Shown in pieces: positions 60,601 through 64,000 of a DNA stretch of 64,000 nt (position 1 is the stretch's first letter; the number at the start of each line of letters is the position of its first letter). Location: NCBI RefSeq assembly GCF_003073045.1, contig NC_037590.1, forward strand, positions 5,854,016 through 5,918,015, given 5' to 3'. The stretch is from Pomacea canaliculata (Eukaryota > Mollusca > Gastropoda > Architaenioglossa > Ampullariidae). Under the pieces are notes generated by a model. The model did not search any database and was not told the DNA's origin. It saw nothing but the letters and a program-made list of their open reading frames with translations. Position numbers and translations under genes: made by a program.

Positions 60601-61505
60601 AAATATGTTTTACACTTTTTTTCTTTCTACCCAATATAGTGGTCATCAAACTTAAATGGTAGTTATCGTTGCTCAGAAAAATTAGTGTGGCTGTTTTTTT
60701 TTCATTCTCAATTCATGTTTTATCTTGTGTTATTGTGTTGTGTAATGCTGACAATAGTGCAATCTGCAGTAAGGAGGCCTTAAAAAGTTGAAAAGAAACT
60801 GGATAAAGCATCAAGAGAGTATGCCTAAGGAAAGCAAGAAATTATTTTTCCAAGAAGAGAACGAATAACAGAACATCTTGAAACAAATTAGAGGGGAAAA
60901 ACATTGTTGTGGCTGATACTATCTCTTAATTTGATTTGCCTATCCATTTTTGATAGTTAATATGGTTTGGTGACAGGTTCTACGTTACAAGCCAGTAGCC
61001 AAGCCAGCCAAAGGAAAGAGAAAATGTAACTGTCGCATGGAAACTGTTACTCAACAGCTGGGCCCTGGGAGATTTCAGATGTCCCAGCAACAAGTCTGTG
61101 ATGAGTGCCCAAATGTTAAGTAAGTGTTTCATGGAGAAATACTTAGAAAGTACAAATAAACATACCCTAGGAACAATCTAAAAAATGTTGTCATGCACTT
61201 ATGTATTGCTGCAATTGCATTAATCATTATCACAAAATTATTGTGTTCTTGGGGCATAAAAACTTGTCTTTTTTTTATCCTTATGGGGATTTTTTAGCAG
61301 GAGGGGATCTTTTTCTCTTTTCCTTGGTACAAATTCTGTATTCCTGCGTCTCTTTTATTATCACACAAAAGATTATTTCTTGGCAGCTGATGTTAATAGA
61401 TGATTTATGGTATGTATTTTAGATTTGTTCCAGAAGAGAAAGTATTAGAGGTGGAGATAGAGCCAGGTATGAGAGATGGCCAAGAGTATCCCTTTTTGTC
61501 TGAAG
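57682..61505 (+). CDS. DNAJB11: DnaJ homolog subfamily B member 11 (ERdj3), 5' part
   Basis: Six exons are in phase: 57682-57752, 58236-58392, 59012-59103, 60332-60467, 60977-61119, 61423-61505 (227 aa, then off the window; the human protein is 358 aa). ERdj3 is a soluble ER-lumen co-chaperone that stimulates BiP ATPase and delivers unfolded clients. Residues 1-23 form a signal peptide (hydrophobic [13 protein letters not shown]). The J domain follows at 25-90 with HPD at 54-56, then a Gly/Phe segment ([14 protein letters not shown]). The ERdj3-specific cysteine part of domain II comes next ([29 protein letters not shown]). The last residues, [20 protein letters not shown], match the start of the following beta domain. 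The remaining exons were not found up to 64,000. Introns 2, 3 and 6 hold transposons. Confidence 0.95.
58505..58626. mobile_element. TIR-element fragment related to 18053-19616
   Basis: GGTCTGGTGTACCCAGACCC resembles 18,264-18,288. TTACAAGGGGCC...GGTTCTCGGCAGCCCTG resembles the right end at 19,556-19,616. The two subregions are brought together here, so this is a short deletion derivative. It lies in intron 2 of DNAJB11. Confidence 0.6.
59520..59707. mobile_element. hAT-family MITE, copy 2
   Basis: 188 bp, CAGTGGTTCTTAAC to GTTAAGAACCACTG, with a perfect 8-bp target duplication ATATAAGG (59512-59519, 59708-59715). Same family and orientation as 19665-19850. Located in intron 3 of DNAJB11. 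Confidence 0.92.
59813..59987. mobile_element. MITE with 18-bp inverted repeats
   Basis: The element begins CAGGGCTTCTGCTAAGGC and ends GCTTAAGCAGAAGCCCTG; these pair over about 18 bp. Flanking ACTAA on both sides suggests a 5-bp target duplication. The inner GGGGTCCC motifs can fold further. The superfamily is unresolved (hAT-like possible). In intron 3 of DNAJB11. Confidence 0.75.
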
Positions 61506-61569
61506 GTAGGTGTAAAGGTTATGGGCACTCATACATTTTTTTTTTTTTTAGGCCCTTTCGCCCCTCCTG

Positions 61570-64000
61570 CAGGGTTCCCAGGTCCTTGCAAGGTCCTTTT
61601 AAGTCCTTTTATATTGAATTTTCGCCAAAAGGCCTTTTAAGTCCTTTTATTTGCCATGCGGTCCTTTCAAATTCTCACACAGGTCCTTACATTTTCTCTG
61701 TGACCCTTTTAAGTCCTTTTATCGATAAATATTACAAACAAATTATATTCCGGAGTAGACTTTGGCGCAAAAATACCGACGATTTTTCGCTGCATTGCTA
61801 TTTTAATCACATGACTACCCAGTCTCGCTCGCGGCGGGAACGTCCGTTTCGGCCTTTCGCGAGTTCACTCTCGTCGTGTCGACCACATTTCTTTGTCTGC
61901 TTAACAATTTGAAAGATGCCGGGGAAGTGCTCTTTTCAGGAGAAGTGGCTAAAGGAAGACAAGTATAAAGATTGGTTAATAAAAGACTCGAGCAATAAAC
62001 ATTTGGCACGATGTGCTGCCTGCAAAATATCTCTGAATCTTTCATCAATGGGCGAAAGTGTTCTGAAACAGCACATGGTTACCGAAAGACACCCAATGGC
62101 AAATAAAAGTATTTCTGAAAGATGCGCGCTTTTGTGTAACTGATTACTTTCGTCATCGAGAACATCCACAGCCCGCTCAAAATCAGACGGCACCGACCAG
62201 CTCTGCAAGTGTGTCCAGTAAGTTGACAATTATTTATCTTTAGCGATTCATTTAGTTAACGATGTGGGTACTTAGAAAAACACATTAAATTAAAGCGTGC
62301 ATAACATTTTGCGGTTTTTTTCCACTCTTTATTAAGCCTATCGTCTAATTTACGGTGAAGCCAATAGCTTAAAGATCAGTAAATAGCAAAGAATTATTTA
62401 AATTAAAAAGTTGAGATTTTCATTTTCTCATGATTCGAACTACAAATAGAGTTTTATACAATCACGAATCTTACTACAGCTTTGCTGCAGAAAATTGATC
62501 TGAATTTTTGGCATCTGATCAGGAAAGATTAAAAAGAAAGTATAATTAATAATGTATGCTTATTATCCTATTTTACCAGCAAATACATTATTTTTTTGGA
62601 TTTTTAAAATCAAACAATTTAACATTAAAGCTAAATCAGTTAGCTGAAAATAACTTTCATTTTCAACTATGCTGCATCTTTATACTTTAACTTAGTTTAG
62701 TATTATTTATATTTATCATGTCATTAATTATTGCTTTTTGAAACCTGTCTTTTATTCAGACAGAACATAATGTTTACAGACATAATGGTAACTTAAATGT
62801 TTTCTTTGAATAGGTTTCGTGATGAGCAATGAACGATTGAAGGCAGAGATCCTGTGGACTCTCAAGATTGTGGAATCACACTACAGTTTCAGATCTGCTG
62901 AAAAGTCTGCTGACTGTTTCGACTTATGTTCCCAGACAGCAAGTAGCTGCAGAATTTAAGTGCGGTCAAACAAAAGCCAGTTATCTAACTTCATTTGGGC
63001 TTGCTCCTCACTTTTTCGAAATTGCTTCTGGACTGTGTAATTCGTCGCCTGAGTATGTTCTTTTGTTTGATGAATCTTCTTAACCATAAGACTCAAACTA
63101 AACAGCTGGATTTCCATGTTCGTTTACTGGAGTGACAATGCTGTAAGGACTCATTACCTGACCTCGGAATTTTTGGGTCATTCCGGCCATTAGACCTTCA
63201 ACAAAAGTTCAGTAAGGTAATTTAGCGAATTCAAACTTCAAGCAAGCTAATTTACTTCAAATTTCTATGGATGGACCTTCTGTAACCTAAACCTTCTGAG
63301 AAATTTAAATAACATGTTACCAATCACAATGTTGGTTTGTTAAATGTGGGCAGCTGTGGACTCCATGTTATGCACAATGCATTTAGGCGTGGTGCGAGGC
63401 TTTCAATGGGAGCTTGAGTCTTTCTTACATCTGCTTATATCTTGTTCAGAGACAGCCCAGCCAGAAGAGAAGATTATATAAAAGTAACTGGTTCCACATC
63501 TTTTCCAGCCAAGTTCTGTGCTCACGATGGCTTGAAAACAATTCTGTTTTTGCTGAAAAAGCAATTGTTATGCTTCCATAATTGGAAAATTTGGTCAAAG
63601 CTGCAATGGAGAAAAAAATAAGCATTGCCAAAGGAACAAATCTTTTGATATTGTAAAAAGCTGGAGTCTTATCTACCCTTTGCTTTCATGTCGTCTGGCT
63701 TTCTTTAGTTTAATTGCAGTATACTTGAACCTTTTTGAGAAAATACCAAGCTGATCAGCCTCTTCTTCTTTCCTTTGTTTAGACTTACATGACATTATGA
63801 AAAATCTGATGCACAAAATTTATCAAGTCAAATGTAACTTAATAAATGTGAAACTGCCCTCCAACTTGTGCAGGTTGATATATGCAACAGTTCTAACCAT
63901 GTCAATCTGAGCATGATCGAACTTTGGCTTCAGGGTTGAATAGACTACTGGCTGTAGCTAGAAACAGTCATCAGTAAACGATGGAACTCTTCATGGCCTT
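61570..64000 (+). mobile_element. hAT-like DNA transposon, decayed, runs off the window
   Basis: The element seems to begin CAGGGTTCCCAGGTCC at 61570, followed by repeated GTCCTTTTAAG motifs. A plus-strand frame 61916-62143 encodes a BED-like N-terminus (MPGKCSFQEKWLKEDKYKDW, then CAAC and H...RH). After a likely intron, 62,900-63,720 gives transposase-core text in shifting frames: CGQTKASYLTSFGLAPHFFE, YVLLFDES, NHNVGLLNVGSCGLHVMHNAF and RDSPARREDYIKVTGS. Several frame changes show it is inactive. The right end lies outside. It sits in the same orientation as DNAJB11, in intron 6. Confidence 0.75.

Noticed and set aside
1-64000. CRISPR arrays, operons, ribosome binding sites, tRNA or rRNA genes
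   Set aside because: The window is a spliced animal genome. The only tRNA-like sequences are SINE heads with degenerate boxes.

Overview
This is a 64 kb piece of an AT-rich animal genome. Spliced genes, CR1/jockey-type LINE fragments, tRNA-derived SINEs, hAT and other DNA-transposon MITEs and simple repeats make it eukaryotic. The retroelement protein style and the GCGC-stem (ATT)n tails suggest a lophotrochozoan, most likely a gastropod mollusc; that last step is inference.

Layout. 1-14,400 holds no recognisable host gene, only repeats: a piggyBac-like MITE, LINE pieces on both strands, a 155-bp dispersed repeat and microsatellites. 14,445-50,584 is a tandem cluster of glycosyltransferase family 31 (beta-1,3-galactosyl/GlcNAc-transferase-like) genes. 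I call them A to H in order: A(+), B(+), C(-), D(+, broken), E(+), F(+), G(-), H(+, broken). 52,873-55,444 is a three-exon C2H2 zinc-finger gene with 14 fingers. From 57,682 to beyond the window's useful end is the 5' part (six exons) of DNAJB11/ERdj3, the ER-lumen J protein; its sixth intron carries a decayed hAT-like DNA transposon that runs off the window.

How the cluster is built. B-C-D and F-G-H are two copies of one block, with matching order and orientation (+,-,+), paralogue by paralogue, and matching flanks. E is an extra B-type gene whose upstream half matches B and whose catalytic C-terminus matches F, a mosaic that suggests gene conversion. The genes share one architecture: a tiny first coding exon (8 nt, ATGGACAG or ATGAACAG, in B, C, E, G; 41 nt in A), a phase-2 intron, and one large exon encoding the type II membrane anchor, stem and whole catalytic domain. 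B, C, E and G also share a homologous promoter region with a TATA-like box 64-77 bp before the ATG.

Decay and dating. D is cut by a hAT transposon remnant and lacks its last ~108 residues; H keeps its C-terminus but is frameshifted near the N-terminus. Insertions present in only one block (a LINE fragment with a 12-bp target duplication, a solo LTR) have recognisable empty sites in the other block and so post-date the duplication. The enzymes should act in the Golgi lumen, extending glycans; acceptor and donor specificity cannot be read from the sequence.
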